Source: a bacterium
Lineage (GTDB): Bacteria > Myxococcota_A > Bradymonadia > UBA7976 > UBA1532
Direction: 5' to 3'
DNA length: 64,000 nucleotides
Assembly (NCBI GenBank): GCA_030426085.1
Contig: JAUHYW010000025.1
Span: 1-64,000, forward strand
Position numbers and translations under genes: made by a program. Shown one piece after another: positions 34,516 to 43,215 of this stretch. Position 1 is the stretch's first letter, and each line of letters opens with the position of its first letter. The notes beneath the pieces are model-generated. The model saw nothing but the letters and a program-made list of their open reading frames with translations, made no database searches and was not told the origin of the DNA.

Positions 34516-37022
34516 CGCACGACGACCCTCAGCGGCGAGACGTCCCGCACGATGGTCTTGCCGTCCGGCTGCTGCACGTACAGCAGCAGCCGGGCCGACA
34601 GCTTGCTCCACAGCACCGGCGCCCCGGGCACGCTCAGCTTGAGGTCGGCGAGGGTGAAGCCGGCCCCCGGCTTCCAGTAGTCGCGGGGCACGTAGTCGGT
34701 CAGGTTGACGTACACCCGCTCGCCGGTCTCGGTCTGCACCTCGAGGATGGGGCCGACGATCAGCGTGTCGGCCGGCGCCGCGGGGTTGAGCGCGATGTCG
34801 AGCGTCGCCTGCGAGGGGTCGCCCGCCGGCACCCGCTCGATCGTGAAGCGGCAGTCGGGGCACCACGGATCCTGGGGCTGGGGGCCGAGGCCGCCCACCG
34901 AGTAGCGGTCGGGGGCCAGCCCCTCGAACGGGCAGGCGCCGGCGGCGCACGCCCGGCTCAGGTCGGGCGCCGCCGGATCGGCCGGGCGCAGCGGGCCGCA
35001 CTCGGCGTCGTTCCAATCGGGCGTCGGCGGCGGATCGGCGTCGCAGTCCTCGAGCGGCTCCAGCTCGACCGCGCAGGCAGCGAGCGCAGCCTCGCACGCG
35101 GCGAGGGTGTCACTGACCGCCAGCGGGCGATCGTCGTCCTCGGCGTCGAGGCAGTCGAGCACCGCCGGCAAGGCCGCGCAGTCCGCCAGCCGGGCCAGCC
35201 CCGGCCAGCCGATCCGGCGGTAGTTCAGGTCGCCGAAGACCCGGGGCCCGGCGCAGACCGGGGTCGCGGTGGCCCGCAGCGCCAGCTCGATCTGGCGGGG
35301 CGAGATCGCCGCCGGGTCGACGTCCGCCCGCCCGGCCAGCGCGCCCAGCCAGCGCGCGACGAGCCCGCTGGTGAGCGCCGCCGCCACCGACGTGCCGCTG
35401 AGCGTCGCCGGCAGCCGGACCCCATCTTGCGCGGCCGCCGGGGGCGGGGTGTCGCCGTCCACGCACACCGAGCGGGCCCGACGGCGGGCCGGCCCGTCGA
35501 CCACGACGTGCTGCCCGGGGGCCATCAGCGTGGCGTAGGTGAAGGGCGTCGTCAGCCCCGCCGCCCGGTCGCGGGCGTCGTGGGCCGCCACCGGCAGCGC
35601 CAGCCGGCGGCCGTCGAGCGGATCCTCACCGTCGGCGCAGCTCCGCTCGAGGCCCCACTGCGCCGGGTAGAACAGCGGCGCCGGCTGGGCGCGGATCTCG
35701 GCCCGCCAGTCAGCGGCGCAGCGGTCGCGGGCGTCCTCGTCGCTCGGCACCCGGGCGTCGAGCCACACCGCGTCGGCCCGGTTGCCGCCGGCGGCGATCA
35801 CCATCACCCCGGCCTCGGCCGCCCGCATCAGCGCCCAGCGGACCGGGGCCCCGGTGGGATCCTCGGTCGTCTCGCACTGCTGCCCGTCGCGCCCGTCGAG
35901 GATGGGGCCCACCAACCCCGTGCGCCGGTTCAGCTCGGGGGGCCAGCCCAGGCTGAGGTTGATGATCCGGGGGGCGTCGGCCGGCAGCGCGCTCAGCGCA
36001 CGGGCGATGGACCGGGCCACGTCGCCCACCGGGCCGGTGTGGTCGGGGGTCAAGGCGGGGAAGACCGCGATCTGCGCGCCGGGCGCCACCTGCCGGACGA
36101 GGGCCGCCATCGCCGTGCCGTGCAGCGCCGGCGCGGGCCCCGGGCGCACCGTCACCCCCAGCGCCGCGGCCACCGCCGGGTCGGGCGCGGTGTCGACGAG
36201 CGCGACGTGAGCCGCCGCCCGGGGCGGGTCGGCGTCATCGGGCAGGCCCAGGTGATCGAGGTGCCACCGGCGCATCGCCTCGGTGGGCGCCGCCGGGGAT
36301 TGGGCCACCGCGTCGCACGCCCGGGCCACGTAGGCGTCGTCCAGCGCGCCGTGCGCGGCGACCGCCGCCCGCAGCGCCGAGACGATGTCGCATTGCGCGG
36401 CGTCGCGGGCGGTGAGCCGGGCCCCGTCGACCTCGAACCAGAAGCGGTGGAACCGGCCGGCGCCCGCGGGTCCGACGTCAGCCGCGTCGAGCAGCGCTTC
36501 GACTCCGACCTCGACCCGATCGGCGCCGTCGCACGGCCCGCCGGGGGCGCAGAACCACGGCGCGAAGTCCCGCCGGGCCCGCGCGCGCAGCGCAGCGGCG
36601 ACCGGCGCCGGGTCGACCAGCGGCGCGGGGCGCTCGGGGGCGGCGTCGACCACATACAGATCACCCCGGCACGGCCGGCCGATGGCGTCGTACAGGATCG
36701 CGTCGTCGGGCAGCCCCACCGGCGAGGGCTCGGCGGGCAGCGGCGCGTCCAGCGGCGTGGTCGGGGTGGGCCCGGCGAGCGTGTCGGGCATGCTGTCGGG
36801 GGCCGCGTCGGGCATGCCATCGGGGGCCGCGTCGGGCATGCCATCGGGCATGGCATCCGGCGCGCGGTCGGGCAGGGCGTCCGGCGAGCCGTGCGGCATG
36901 CCATCGAGCATGGCATCCGGCGTGGCGTGCCCCGAGACCGCGTCGTCGCAGCCCGACACACCCGGGCAGAGCGCGCCCAGGCAGACCAGCCCGAGCGCCG
37001 CGCGCAGTGACATCCGGCTCAT
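34512..37022 (-). CDS. Lipoprotein with S8 (subtilisin-like) serine protease domain
   Basis: An 836-residue exported protein. The signal peptide has lipobox VSGC. Next comes a run of Met-Pro-Asp repeats (about residues 30-85) forming a flexible stalk. The subtilisin triad is intact by motif: D277 (VALVDTAPD), H301 (ALHGTAMAAL), S545 (LSGTSVAAAL), with the oxyanion-region AAGGNRAD. Beyond about residue 600 there are paired cysteines and a C-terminal beta domain (TLIVGPILEVQTETGERVYV). The start at ATG 37022 has GGAGG five bases upstream and overlaps the anti-sigma stop (ATGA). Its own stop overlaps the CHAT start. It may be the site-1-like protease that cleaves the anti-sigma factor from outside. 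Confidence 0.9.
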   Translation of the reverse strand: MSRMSLRAALGLVCLGALCPGVSGCDDAVSGHATPDAMLDGMPHGSPDALPDRAPDAMPDGMPDAAPDGMPDAAPDSMPDTLAGPTPTTPLDAPLPAEPSPVGLPDDAILYDAIGRPCRGDLYVVDAAPERPAPLVDPAPVAAALRARARRDFAPWFCAPGGPCDGADRVEVGVEALLDAADVGPAGAGRFHRFWFEVDGARLTARDAAQCDIVSALRAAVAAHGALDDAYVARACDAVAQSPAAPTEAMRRWHLDHLGLPDDADPPRAAAHVALVDTAPDPAVAAALGVTVRPGPAPALHGTAMAALVRQVAPGAQIAVFPALTPDHTGPVGDVARSIARALSALPADAPRIINLSLGWPPELNRRTGLVGPILDGRDGQQCETTEDPTGAPVRWALMRAAEAGVMVIAAGGNRADAVWLDARVPSDEDARDRCAADWRAEIRAQPAPLFYPAQWGLERSCADGEDPLDGRRLALPVAAHDARDRAAGLTTPFTYATLMAPGQHVVVDGPARRRARSVCVDGDTPPPAAAQDGVRLPATLSGTSVAAALTSGLVARWLGALAGRADVDPAAISPRQIELALRATATPVCAGPRVFGDLNYRRIGWPGLARLADCAALPAVLDCLDAEDDDRPLAVSDTLAACEAALAACAVELEPLEDCDADPPPTPDWNDAECGPLRPADPAAPDLSRACAAGACPFEGLAPDRYSVGGLGPQPQDPWCPDCRFTIERVPAGDPSQATLDIALNPAAPADTLIVGPILEVQTETGERVYVNLTDYVPRDYWKPGAGFTLADLKLSVPGAPVLWSKLSARLLLYVQQPDGKTIVRDVSPLRVVVR

Positions 37023-37780
37023 GGCGCCCTCCGATAGTGCACGTCGAGCCGCACCCAGCGCACGCCGTCGGCGCCGAGCGCGTCGGCCGGGGACTGCCCG
37101 GCGAGATCGGCCAACGGCGCGGGCCCCTCGGCCAGCGCGAGGTACACCGCGCACCGGGCGGGGGGCGCCCCGAACAGCGCGCGGGCCGGCGCGACCAGGG
37201 TCCAGACGCCGCCGTCTCCCGGCGTCAGGCGGGCGTCGGGCACGGCCGTCAGCGGCCCGCCGTCCCGGGAGACGAAGGCCCGCGCCGCCGGGGCCGGCCC
37301 GTCCAGCGCGGCCTCGGGGCGCACCGTCAACCGCAGGGTGCCCGCCGGCACGAAGACCACCGGCCCGGCGGGCGCCGGCTGCGCCTCGGCCCGAGACGCC
37401 TGCACCCCGCCCCGCACCGCGCCGATGGTGTAGGCCGGCGGCGGCGGGGGCCCGGCCCGCAGGACCGCCAGCGCGATCCCGGCGGCCAGCGCCAGCCCGG
37501 CCCCGACCCAGGCCGCCGCGCGCCGCCGACCGGACGGCGCGGCGCTGGCCATGCGGTCGAGCAGCGCGTCGCTCACCGGCGCCGACAGGTCGCCCAGCGT
37601 CGCCCGATCGGCCGCCGAGCGGGCCAGCACCCGCTCGACCTCGGCCGCCGCCTCGGGATCGAGCCGGCCGGCTCGCCACGCGTGCAGGTCGCCGGGGTCG
37701 AGCTCGGGCTCTCCAGGGCTCACCGCCGGGGCCTCGGCCCGCAGCAGCGCGTCGATCGCCTCGTCGCTGCGCTCGCTCAT
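37019..37780 (-). CDS. Single-pass anti-sigma factor
   Basis: A 253-residue protein. The N-terminal cytoplasmic part (GDLHAWRAGRLDPEAAAEVE) is the helical anti-sigma form found next to ECF sigma genes. It lacks a zinc-binding HxxxCxxC. A transmembrane helix follows (about residues 101-120, AAAWVGAGLALAAGIALAVL). The exterior part is a beta-rich domain of about 130 residues (PVVFVPAGTLRLTVRPEA, ALDGPAPAARAFVSRDGG). It overlaps the sigma gene by four bases and the S8 gene by four bases. Its role is probably to hold the sigma factor at the membrane until an external signal triggers cleavage. The exterior sensor domain is not recognised. Confidence 0.78.
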   Translation of the reverse strand: MSERSDEAIDALLRAEAPAVSPGEPELDPGDLHAWRAGRLDPEAAAEVERVLARSAADRATLGDLSAPVSDALLDRMASAAPSGRRRAAAWVGAGLALAAGIALAVLRAGPPPPPAYTIGAVRGGVQASRAEAQPAPAGPVVFVPAGTLRLTVRPEAALDGPAPAARAFVSRDGGPLTAVPDARLTPGDGGVWTLVAPARALFGAPPARCAVYLALAEGPAPLADLAGQSPADALGADGVRWVRLDVHYRRAP

Positions 37781-38409
37781 GCCGCCGCCATCCAGGCCCG
37801 GGTCAAGCCCCGGATCTTGTGCTGCCAGTTGTAGACCACCTGCTTGCGCACGCCCATGCGATCGGCCGCCTCGTCCACCGACAGCCCGTCGGTGTAGACC
37901 AGCGCCAGCACCGCCTGCCCCCGCTCCGAGAGCTGCCCCTCGAGGTGGCGCCACAGCGCGCCGTGCAGGTCGCGGCCGGCGGCGATCTGCTCCGGATCGG
38001 CGATCGCGTCGGCGACGTGCTGCGCCTCGGTCAGCTCGCCCTCGCCGCCCGGGGCCCGGCGCTTGGCGGCGGCGTGCTTCTCGGCCATCGTCGCGACGAG
38101 CTGGCCGGCGACCATGCTGACGTAGCCTTCGAAGGTCTTGCCCCGCTCGGGGTCGTAGCCCCGCAGCCGGCGCCCGTCGTCGTCGAGCAGGCGGCACCAG
38201 ACCTCGTGGATCAGATCGTCGGTGTCGAGCCCGCCCGGGCCCCGCCGCCCGCGGGTCATGCGCAACACCCGGGCCCGGATGACCGGGGCCACCCGCTCGG
38301 CGAGGCGGCGGGCGGCGCGGCGGTCGCCGGCCAGCGCGCGGCGGATGGTGGCGGGCACGTCGTCCGGGCGCCGCAGACCCAGGACCGCCCCGAGCACAGC
38401 GAACGGCAC
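37777..38409 (-). CDS. ECF-like sigma70-family factor
   Basis: A 210-residue factor with region 2 (IRARVLRMTRG, DTDDLIHEVWCRLL, GKTFEGYVSMVAGQL) and region 4 (LSERGQAVLALVYTDGLSVD, EAADRMGVRKQVVYNWQHKI) separated by a linker. The starting GTG at 38409 has GGAGGGAGGAG upstream. The region-4 helix uses QVVYNWQHKIRG rather than the usual ARVRLHRAR, a variant seen in ECF factors from myxobacteria. It is upstream of, and overlaps, its anti-sigma gene. It should control its own operon and others when freed. Confidence 0.88.
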   Translation of the reverse strand: MPFAVLGAVLGLRRPDDVPATIRRALAGDRRAARRLAERVAPVIRARVLRMTRGRRGPGGLDTDDLIHEVWCRLLDDDGRRLRGYDPERGKTFEGYVSMVAGQLVATMAEKHAAAKRRAPGGEGELTEAQHVADAIADPEQIAAGRDLHGALWRHLEGQLSERGQAVLALVYTDGLSVDEAADRMGVRKQVVYNWQHKIRGLTRAWMAAA

Positions 38410-38775
38410 GGGCTCCTCCCTCCGCGTCGAACGTGGCACAGCCCCCCGGGCGGCGCAACGGCCCGCGCGACGGCGCGCGTCGGGGTCGTGGGGCTCGGCG
38501 AGCTCGATCCGGGCGGGGCGTACACGGGGGGTGTGTCGTGCGTGATGCATGGCATGGCTCCGGTGGGTGTTCGCCCGGAGGTACCGGGATCGGGTCGGCG
38601 CCTTTTTCCCGGGGGCCGGTTTTCCGTCGCCGCGAGAAAAAACACCCCGCCGGAAAAAACGCGCGGCCGGCTTCGGGTACATCCCCTCGCATCGCATCGA
38701 GACGACGCATCCACCGGACCCGAGTGGTGCCATCGATGGCATCCGCCGGTCCCCTCGTCCCATTGGAGAGACACC
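38410..38775. promoter_or_regulatory. Divergent regulatory region between the sigma operon and the beta-propeller gene
   Basis: A 366-base gene-free stretch. It holds two GAAAAAAC octamers 17 bases apart (38636-38643 and 38653-38660). Two further A- or T-rich tracts lie at 38602-38626. A perfect 14-base palindrome TGCCATCGATGGCA is at 38728-38741. GCATCC(A/G)CCGG occurs twice, 32 bases or three helical turns apart, at 38707-38717 and 38739-38749. A-tracts are rare in this window. The set looks like an operator/enhancer array, but no clear ECF -35/-10 pair can be fixed by eye. Confidence 0.55.
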
Positions 38776-39738
38776 ATGAACCCCGTGTATGCCATCGCCG
38801 CCGCCCTCGCCCTGCCGGTCGCCGCGCAGGCTCAGATCGCCCCGCCGGCCGGCTTCGTCGTCGACGAGGTCGCCCCGGGCCACTTCGATCACATCAGCGG
38901 GCTCGCCGTGCGCGACGACGGCGCGGTCTACGTCAGCGACCTCGGCGGGGCCGACCCCCGCCTGGCCCGGGTCGACCTCGCCGGCGCGGTCGACGTGCTG
39001 ATCGAGGGCCTGCCGCTCGGCGCGCCGGGGCGCATGCTCTTCGGCGACGGCCGGCCGGCGCTGGAGGCCGATCTCATCCTCGCCGACTGGAACGGCACCG
39101 GCCACTCGGGCTGCTGCGCGGGGCAGGTGCTGCGGATCGACCCCGAGACCGGCGCGGTGAACGAGACGCTCTCGGCCGGAAGCCCCGGGGTGGCGACCGG
39201 CGACCCCTTCGGCCTCGCCCTCGGCGTGGCCGGCGCGTGGCCCGCGAGCCTGTACGTGATGGACTTCCAGGGGGCCTCGCCCGACCGGCCCTTCCTCTTC
39301 TCGGCCGGCGACGGCGCGCCGACCCGGGTGTACGAGAGCGGCAACCTGTGGACCACCGATCGCAAGCCGGGCCCGATGGTGATGGGCCGCGGCGCCTACG
39401 GGGCGAGCCTGTACATCGTCGACGGGGCCAACCCGCCCCGGGTGTGGCGCCTCGCACCGGGCGGCGGCCTGTCGACCTTCGCCACGGGGAGCCCGCTGAT
39501 CACGCCGGTGGCCATCGCCCAGGCCCCGGCCGGGCCGTTCGAGGGGCGCCTCTACGTGCTCGACTCGGCGGCCCACGCCATCTTCGAGCTGGCGCCCGAC
39601 GGCGGCCTCTCGGTCTTCGCCACCGGCGTCGTCGCCACCCCGTTCAGCGACCTGAGCTTCGCGCCCGACGGGCAGAGCCTCTACGTCGGCGCCGGGGACC
39701 GGCTGCTGCGCATCTCGCCGGCGCCGGCCTGCCCCTGA
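38776..39738 (+). CDS. Secreted beta-propeller (NHL/SMP-30-like) protein
   Basis: A 320-residue exported protein with signal peptide MNPVYAIAAALALPVAAQAQ. Six or so repeated blades are visible, such as ISGLAVRDDGAVYVSDLGG, GRLYVLDSAAHAIFELAPDG and LSFAPDGQSLYVGAGDRLLR, the pattern of NHL/six-bladed propeller proteins. A CC pair lies in GTGHSGCCAGQ. The ATG at 38776 has GGAGAG upstream. It is divergent from the sigma operon and might be one of its targets, because the shared intergenic region holds the palindrome and repeats. It ends four bases from the convergent cysteine-rich gene. No catalytic residues recognised; ligand binding or sugar-lactone chemistry are both possible. Confidence 0.82.
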   Translation: MNPVYAIAAALALPVAAQAQIAPPAGFVVDEVAPGHFDHISGLAVRDDGAVYVSDLGGADPRLARVDLAGAVDVLIEGLPLGAPGRMLFGDGRPALEADLILADWNGTGHSGCCAGQVLRIDPETGAVNETLSAGSPGVATGDPFGLALGVAGAWPASLYVMDFQGASPDRPFLFSAGDGAPTRVYESGNLWTTDRKPGPMVMGRGAYGASLYIVDGANPPRVWRLAPGGGLSTFATGSPLITPVAIAQAPAGPFEGRLYVLDSAAHAIFELAPDGGLSVFATGVVATPFSDLSFAPDGQSLYVGAGDRLLRISPAPACP

Positions 39739-39742
39739 GCCG

Positions 39743-42700
39743 TCAGGGCCCCTCCGGCTCGGGCGGCGGGGGCGCCCCGCAGGCGTTCGCCCGGCACACC
39801 CGCCGCCCGACGCAGTCGGCGTCCTCGTCGCAGATGTCGGGCTCCACGCACCGCCCGTCGACGCACGCCTGGTCGCCGTCGCAGCCCTCGTCGGGCGCGC
39901 AGGGTGGCAGGCAGCCGTCGGCGGTGCACACCGTGTCGGCGTCGCACTCGCCGTCGTCGACGCAGGCCGTGGGCACCGCGGCGAAGCGCACGTCGAACGG
40001 CTCGAGGCGCTCGTAGCGCACCACCGCCAGCCAGTCCCCGGCGGGCAGCAGCCCGTAGCCCCCGGCGAAGACGCACGCCGCCTCGGCGACCTGATCGGCG
40101 TCACAGTCCGGCCGCAGCGAGACGGTCAGATCGGGCCGGCCCGAGAGGCGGACCCGGGACTCTTCCTGCAACGAGAAGCGGATGACGGCGTCGGCCTGCG
40201 CAGCGACCCCACAGACGCTGGCGAAGCGCAGCCCGGGGCCGAACGGCTCGACGCGGGTCGACTCGCCCGGTTCGAGGGTCGGCGCCGCGTCGCACGCCGG
40301 CCGGGGGCCACCCGCGGCCGGGCCCACCTCGAGGCTCAATTCGAAGTCGACCCCCGCGACCGGGGCGTCGGGGGCCCGAGCCGCGATGACGTAGCGCCCG
40401 TCCTGCGGGGTGTCGGCGGCGACCGCGGCCGCCGGGCCGGCCAGCGCGGCGCCGGACGGGTCGAGGACGGTGAGTTGGGGGTCGGCCCCGGCCAGCGCGG
40501 CGGCGGCGGCCGAGATCCGGAGGCCGGCGGGCAGCGCGACCGCGAAGTGATCCACATCCCCCGGGCAGAGGCGGGCCAGCGCCGCGTCGGCGATGGGCGT
40601 CGCGGTGTCGGGGGTGTCGTTGCCCAGCGGCCCCTCGGCGCCGTCCGGCGGGCAGGTATCGCCCGGCAGCCGGTCGAGCAGGAGCGTGTAGGGCGCCGAG
40701 CGGCCCGGCGGGCCGTCGATCACCACCGTCACCCGCCGCGGGGCGGCGCTGGGGCCCAGGCCCACCGTCTCGACCCGGCCCGGGCCGTCGGCGGTCGGGC
40801 GGCCGACGTCGGGGGACTCGAGGCTCACCCGCAGCCCGGCGCCGTCGGGGTCGAGCACCGTCGCCTGCAAGCCCTCGCCGGGGGCCAGATCGACCGGGAA
40901 GCGGTCGGCCGCCCCGTCGCAGCGCACCAGATCGGGGTAGCCCCGGGCGGCGATCACCCCCGGAGGCAGGGCGTCGAAGGCGTCGCCGGCGCAGACATCG
41001 GCGACGCAGCGGTTCTCGCCGCACGCGCGGGTCCCGGGGCAGTCGCCGTCGGCGACGCAGAACGCGGCCAGCGCGCAGCGGCCAGCGTCGCAGAAGTGGG
41101 CCGCCGCCGGGCAGTCCCCGTCGACCCGGCACTGCACGCAAGCCCCCAGGGCGGCGTCGCACACGCCCCGCTCGGCGCCGCACGAGCCGTCGTCGGCGCA
41201 CAGCCCGTCCGGCAGGCAGGCCCCGCCGGCGCAGATCGTGGCCCCGGCGCAGGCCGGGCAGTCGAGCGTCGGCCGGGGCATGCAGCGCCCGTCGATGCAC
41301 GCCTCGGGGCACTCGGCGCTCTCGACGCAGAACGGCTCGACGCACAGTTCGAAGTCGCAGATGAGGCCCGCGGGGCAGTCCCCGTCGGCCGCGCAGCCCT
41401 CGGCGGCCACGCACTGGCCGTCGGCGCACAGCTCGCCCGCCGGGCAGTCCCGGTTGTCCTCACAGCCGCCGACGCAGGCCCCGAAGTCGCACTGCCGCCC
41501 CGGATCGCAGTCCTCGGGCACGATGCAGAACGCCGCCTCGGGGCAGCGCCCGCTCGCCACGTCGCACACCCGGGTGCCGGGGCAGTCGGCGTCCTCCACG
41601 CAGCGCTCGCCGCAGACCCCGGCGAGGCAGACCCGGTCGCCGAGGCAGTCGATGTCGTCGGCGCAGGCCGGGCCTTCGGCGCATTGCCCGGTGGCGGCGT
41701 CGCAGAGCTGGGCCCCGGGGCAGGGCCGCTCGGGCCCGCAAGCGTCGACGCAGGCCCCGCGGACGCAGGCCCGACCCACGTCGCAGTCCGCCGGCCCCAG
41801 GCACGGGTCGGCCTCGGGGCAACGCCCGCTCGCCGCGTCGCACCGCCGGCTGCCGGGGCAGGCGGCGTCCTCCACGCAGGGGGCGGCGCAGGTCCCGCCG
41901 ACGCAGACCCGATCGTCGAGGCAGTCGAGGTCGGCGACGCAGGCGCCGGGCTCGGCGCAGCGCCCGTCGACCCCGCAGATCTGGGCGCCGAGGCACGGGC
42001 TCTCCGGGCCGCAGGGGTCTCCGCAGGCGTCGTCGAGGCACAGCCGGCCCGGGTCGCAGTCGGCGTCGCCGAAGCACACCGGCGGCTCGGCGCACTGGCG
42101 GTCGACGCACACCCGGGCCGCCGGGCAGTCGGCGTCCATCAGGCATGGGGCCTCGCAGCGCCCGGCCACGCAGCGGCGGTCGCCGCGGCAGTCGACGTCG
42201 TCGGCGCACATCGGCGGCTCGGCGCACAGGCCGCTGTCGGCGTCGCAGATCTGATCCCCGGGGCAGGGCGCGGCCGGGCAGCGGTCGACGCAGCGGTTGC
42301 CGTCGCACAGCCGGTCGCCGTCGCAGTCGGCGGGGTCGAAGCAGGGGTCGGCCTCGGCGCAGGCGCCGGTCTCGACGTCGCACGAGCGGGTGCCGGGGCA
42401 GTCGGCGTCCTCCACGCAGCGCTCGACGCAGGCCCCGTCGGCGCAGCGGCGGTCGCCGAGGCAGTCGACGTCGGCGGCGCACACGTCGGGCTCGACGCAG
42501 GCCCCCATACCGTCGCAGCGCTGGCGCCCGGGGCAGTCCTCATCACCCACGCAGCCGGGGGTCTCGCAGGCGCTCGGCAGGCGCGGCGGGCAGCCGGGGG
42601 CGTCGCAGCAGGCCACCGGGGCGACGCAGACCCGGTCGATCGGATCACAGCCCCGGGGCTCGCCCTCGGGCCCGTCGGGGCACGGCTCGTCGAGGCGGCA

Positions 42701-43135
42701 GCCCTCGGCGCAGGCCCCTTCGGCGCAGTAGCCGGCCGGCGGGCACTCGCCGTCGTCGGCGCAGGCGATCGGCGCGCAGGCCCCTTCGACGCAGGCCTCG
42801 ACCGGCCCGCACTCGGCGGCCTCGCGGCACCCGGGCACGCACTCAGCGGTCTCGACCCGGCAGACCGTCTCCGCGGGGCAGTCGGCGTCGACGACGCAGC
42901 CCCCGGCGTCGGCCGCGCCGTCCTCGGGGGCGGCGTCCGGCAGCGATCCGTCGACCGGCCCGTCGGCCTCGCCCCCGTCCATCACGGCGGCGCCCGTGTC
43001 GGGGCCGACCTGCGGCTCACTGTCGTCACATCCGAAGAGCGCGGCGCAGATCAGCGCCAACCACACCCGAGCGGAGCCGGTCCGGCGCGCTCGCTTCAAC
43101 CGGGCCCTCGACGGGCCACCCTTTGATCGCTGCAT
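39743..43135 (-). CDS. Giant cysteine-rich repeat lipoprotein
   Basis: A 1130-residue exported protein. A long basic n-region (KRARRTGSARVW) leads to LALICAALFGC, a lipobox, then an acidic Asp/Gly linker. From about residue 75 to 700 there are about 20 units of the form Cys-x-x-Asp-x-Asp-Cys-x(5)-C-x(4-6)-C (for example CVEDADCPGTRVCD, CADDIDCLGDRVCL), like the Dickkopf-N/EB-type cysteine-rich modules of myxobacterial surface proteins. The C-terminal part (about 740-1080) has two all-beta domains of pre-peptidase C-terminal type. It probably forms a stiff disulphide-bonded stalk at the cell surface. The gene starts at ATG 43135, where a predicted transcript would be leaderless. Confidence 0.85.
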   Translation of the reverse strand: MQRSKGGPSRARLKRARRTGSARVWLALICAALFGCDDSEPQVGPDTGAAVMDGGEADGPVDGSLPDAAPEDGAADAGGCVVDADCPAETVCRVETAECVPGCREAAECGPVEACVEGACAPIACADDGECPPAGYCAEGACAEGCRLDEPCPDGPEGEPRGCDPIDRVCVAPVACCDAPGCPPRLPSACETPGCVGDEDCPGRQRCDGMGACVEPDVCAADVDCLGDRRCADGACVERCVEDADCPGTRSCDVETGACAEADPCFDPADCDGDRLCDGNRCVDRCPAAPCPGDQICDADSGLCAEPPMCADDVDCRGDRRCVAGRCEAPCLMDADCPAARVCVDRQCAEPPVCFGDADCDPGRLCLDDACGDPCGPESPCLGAQICGVDGRCAEPGACVADLDCLDDRVCVGGTCAAPCVEDAACPGSRRCDAASGRCPEADPCLGPADCDVGRACVRGACVDACGPERPCPGAQLCDAATGQCAEGPACADDIDCLGDRVCLAGVCGERCVEDADCPGTRVCDVASGRCPEAAFCIVPEDCDPGRQCDFGACVGGCEDNRDCPAGELCADGQCVAAEGCAADGDCPAGLICDFELCVEPFCVESAECPEACIDGRCMPRPTLDCPACAGATICAGGACLPDGLCADDGSCGAERGVCDAALGACVQCRVDGDCPAAAHFCDAGRCALAAFCVADGDCPGTRACGENRCVADVCAGDAFDALPPGVIAARGYPDLVRCDGAADRFPVDLAPGEGLQATVLDPDGAGLRVSLESPDVGRPTADGPGRVETVGLGPSAAPRRVTVVIDGPPGRSAPYTLLLDRLPGDTCPPDGAEGPLGNDTPDTATPIADAALARLCPGDVDHFAVALPAGLRISAAAAALAGADPQLTVLDPSGAALAGPAAAVAADTPQDGRYVIAARAPDAPVAGVDFELSLEVGPAAGGPRPACDAAPTLEPGESTRVEPFGPGLRFASVCGVAAQADAVIRFSLQEESRVRLSGRPDLTVSLRPDCDADQVAEAACVFAGGYGLLPAGDWLAVVRYERLEPFDVRFAAVPTACVDDGECDADTVCTADGCLPPCAPDEGCDGDQACVDGRCVEPDICDEDADCVGRRVCRANACGAPPPPEPEGP

Positions 43136-43151
43136 GGGATGATTTTATTAT
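43123..43151 (+). promoter_or_regulatory. Promoter of the collagen-like gene
   Basis: TTGATC (43123-43128), 17-base spacer, TATTAT (43146-43151). The -35 matches at four positions and the -10 at five. Transcription would begin near 43158, giving a leader of about 58 bases to the ATG at 43216. Confidence 0.65.
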
Positions 43152-43171
43152 TGATGAAATTTTTCAATCAA
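43142..43171 (-). promoter_or_regulatory. Promoter of the cysteine-rich lipoprotein gene
   Basis: Minus strand TTGATT (43171-43166), 18-base spacer, TAAAAT (43147-43142). Its -10 overlaps the plus-strand -10 by two bases. The expected start is at 43135 or 43136, the start codon itself, which implies a leaderless mRNA. Confidence 0.55.
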
Positions 43172-43215
43172 GGTGGCGAGGCATGCCGCGCCCCGCCCCG
43201 CTTCGAGGAGGGCCC

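Noticed and set aside
31891-38409. CHAT operon as part of a CRISPR type III-E or gasdermin system
   Set aside because: No Cas7-11/gRAMP-like gene, no repeats and no gasdermin-like small protein occur within the window; the resemblance is limited to a CHAT protease next to a sigma factor.
39743-43135. Plus-strand frames opposite the cysteine-rich gene (for example 41238-42254)
   Set aside because: Ser/Gln-rich antisense shadows of the repeated cysteine codons.
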